Source: Anaerolineaceae bacterium | GTDB taxonomy: Bacteria > Chloroflexota > Anaerolineae > Anaerolineales > Anaerolineaceae | Length of the DNA: 51,021 nucleotides | Reading direction: 5' to 3' | Assembly: GCA_002702705.1 (NCBI GenBank) | Contig: PABH01000023.1 | Span: forward strand, 1-51,021 | Shown: one piece after another, positions 50,940 to 51,021 of the stretch | How the letters are laid out: each line of letters starts with the position of its first letter | How positions within the stretch are numbered: the stretch's first letter is position 1 | The notes under the pieces: generated by a model | The model's input: only the letters and a program-made list of their open reading frames with translations | Database searches by the model: none | Told to the model about the DNA's origin: nothing | Position numbers and translations under genes: made by a program

Positions 50940-51021
50940 TGAGATTACCCCGACAAAACGGACACAGAGTTAAGAGATTGATAAAAATTCTCCTCGAACA
51001 CAACAGGAGATAAATAGCCCA

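Overview
This 51 kb window looks like chromosomal DNA of a bacterium of the Chloroflexota, most likely class Anaerolineae. The taxonomic call is an inference from several features together. There is a SpoVS homologue without any other sporulation gene, and a pair of Bacillus-type deoxynucleoside kinases. Two secreted peptidases share a C-terminal tail of the type [VI]-F-[LI]-P-[LM]-x-[IL]-[KR]. The DNA is AT-leaning and many intergenic spaces are filled with short hairpin-forming repeats. No rRNA, transposase, integrase, phage gene or CRISPR array was seen.

Layout. 0-0.6 kb: two copies of a MITE-like inverted-repeat element. 0.65-7 kb: HD-domain protein and YgjP-type peptidase, a PadR regulator with a membrane protein, an acidic zinc-peptidase lipoprotein, an alpha/beta hydrolase and an orphan sensor kinase. 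7.1-10.9 kb: pxpBCA 5-oxoprolinase operon, cupin protein and zinc-ribbon protein. 11-17 kb: repeat mosaic, XRE-cupin regulator, thioredoxin-CcdA fusion, methyltransferase, thioredoxin-like protein and modB-modA. 17-21.3 kb: repeat-filled gap, PlsC, DegV, a B12-type radical SAM protein and a tRNA-Arg with its terminator. 21.3-27.8 kb: three secreted hydrolases (subtilase, M43 metallopeptidase, Ntn amidase) separated by three copies of one composite repeat. 27.8-33.6 kb: metallophosphoesterase, tandem hairpin repeats, and a GntR / SdpI / ABC transporter / YhfC gene set. 33.8-38.5 kb: nucleosidase, L,D-transpeptidase and a ComEC-like channel. 38.7-42.8 kb: two deoxynucleoside kinases, a nucleotidyltransferase and SpoVS lying among two dense DnaA-box arrays. 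42.8-51 kb: ferredoxin, GalE and glycosyltransferases, inositol monophosphatase, response regulator, HD hydrolase, HutI and terminal repeats.

The most striking structure is a probable chromosomal replication origin at about 40.5-42.7 kb. Twelve perfect DnaA boxes (TGTGGATAA or its complement) fall in two groups that flank spoVS and a deoxynucleoside kinase gene. Several are spaced 20-21 bp apart, an AT-rich stretch lies inside the second group, and a perfect 38-bp palindrome lies inside the first. About 8 kb to the left are two parS-like ParB sites (TGTTTCACGTGAAACA and a one-base variant). No dnaA, dnaN, parA or parB gene is present, so this would be an origin detached from its usual gene neighbours, surrounded instead by dNTP-salvage genes and spoVS.

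Other themes are cell-surface proteolysis, probable envelope-stress or toxin immunity (SdpI, YhfC, ABC exporter) and peptidoglycan and glycan work. In several places repeats or hairpins touch genes directly: one repeat supplies the end of pxpA, and one hairpin contains a ribosome binding site. All functional calls rest on reading the translated proteins; no database search was run.
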